In this document: piece by piece, positions 63,431 through 64,000 of the stretch
Numbering within the stretch: position 1 is the stretch's first letter
Layout: every line of letters begins with the position of its first letter
From: Plotosus lineatus
Taxonomy: Eukaryota > Chordata > Actinopteri > Siluriformes > Plotosidae
Assembly: GCA_024760905.1 (NCBI GenBank)
Contig: CM045731.1
Location: 18,407,001-18,471,000, forward strand
DNA: 64,000 nucleotides
Reading direction: 5' to 3'
Position numbers and translations under genes: made by a program
Notes under the pieces: model-generated
The model's input: the letters and a program-made list of their open reading frames with translations, nothing else
The model's database searches: none
What the model was told of the DNA's origin: nothing

Positions 63431-64000
63431 ATTATAAACATAACATTGTAAAATAATATCAAATATATCAAATAATATCAACATTAATTTCAAATAAGTC
63501 ACTTATTTATACCGAGTCACTTTACATGAAGCTTAAAACAGTCAATCAACGCTTACAATATGTGAAGCGCTCAATACCGAAAATAATGCACTTCCAAAAG
63601 TAGTGTACTTGCTGTGGGTTATACAGACTTCCGGTCTTTCAAGTGCACAAGGTTACCGTTGAACTCGTTTAGATCACAGCCTGCACGTGAATCCCAGCAA
63701 TGCGGAGAGTTCTTTCTTTCATGTAAGTAAGTAAACTTTATTCAAGAGATGCATACAAAGAACAAGTACAAATCCTAATGAATATTAATATAAAAATAAG
63801 TATACACTCTTAGGATTCTGATAAAGATAATCAGTATAAAGATTGTGCCGATCTGAGCAGATAGTTAATTCATCTCTGTGTATGAGACTTGCACCCATGC
63901 TAGTAGGCTTACACTTCTGACCAACCAGATTTGCTTAGGGTTACAAAAGTCCGCAAAACAGTGTAAACACAAAGATCACAGAGACGACGTCTTAACACAA

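Overview
This is eukaryotic, vertebrate-type genomic DNA, most likely from a teleost fish. Both protein genes present are split into many exons with consensus GT-AG junctions. The introns are crowded with fish-type repeats: tRNA-derived SINEs, RTE and Rex-like non-LTR retrotransposons, Tigger/pogo, hAT and Tc1/mariner DNA elements, and long CA/TG and TA microsatellites. I cannot name the species from sequence alone. LAYOUT. (1) Positions 3513-37905, plus strand: a desmoplakin gene (dsp). I reconstructed 23 consecutive coding exons whose splice phases all agree. They encode 2,639 residues plus stop. They correspond to exons 2-24 of the 24-exon vertebrate gene, so exon 1 with the start codon and promoter lies upstream of the window. 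The exons give, in order, the plakin domain (spectrin-type helices with an embedded SH3 domain), a coiled-coil rod encoded by one 1.8-kb exon, and a C-terminal tail with three plakin-repeat domains in one 3.2-kb exon. (2) Positions 37906-49162: the dsp 3' UTR, then an intergenic region filled with SINEs, a nearly complete but broken RTE retrotransposon (about 43.7-46.8 kb), a Rex3-like 3' fragment and a possible tbc1d7 promoter. (3) Positions 49171-59209, plus strand: the complete coding region of tbc1d7 in seven exons (294 residues), the small third subunit of the TSC1-TSC2 complex that restrains mTORC1. (4) Positions 59210-64000: 3' flank with SINEs and Tigger-like non-autonomous elements. 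HOW THEY WORK: Desmoplakin links intermediate filaments to desmosomal plaques, while TBC1D7 acts in growth signalling. They share no pathway; their adjacency is positional (both human genes lie on 6p24). POINTS OF MOST INTEREST. The internal splice donor that makes the short desmoplakin II isoform appears conserved at the homologous codon. The rod exon is shorter than the human one by exactly one 156-residue repeat unit, judged from recalled human sequence. Intron 18 uses a GC-AG junction. The exon 3 acceptor is built on a TG repeat. A five-layer transposon nest sits in intron 5. One SINE body occurs with three different 3' tails, twice as head-to-head inverted pairs. I found no evidence of a previously undescribed multi-gene system.
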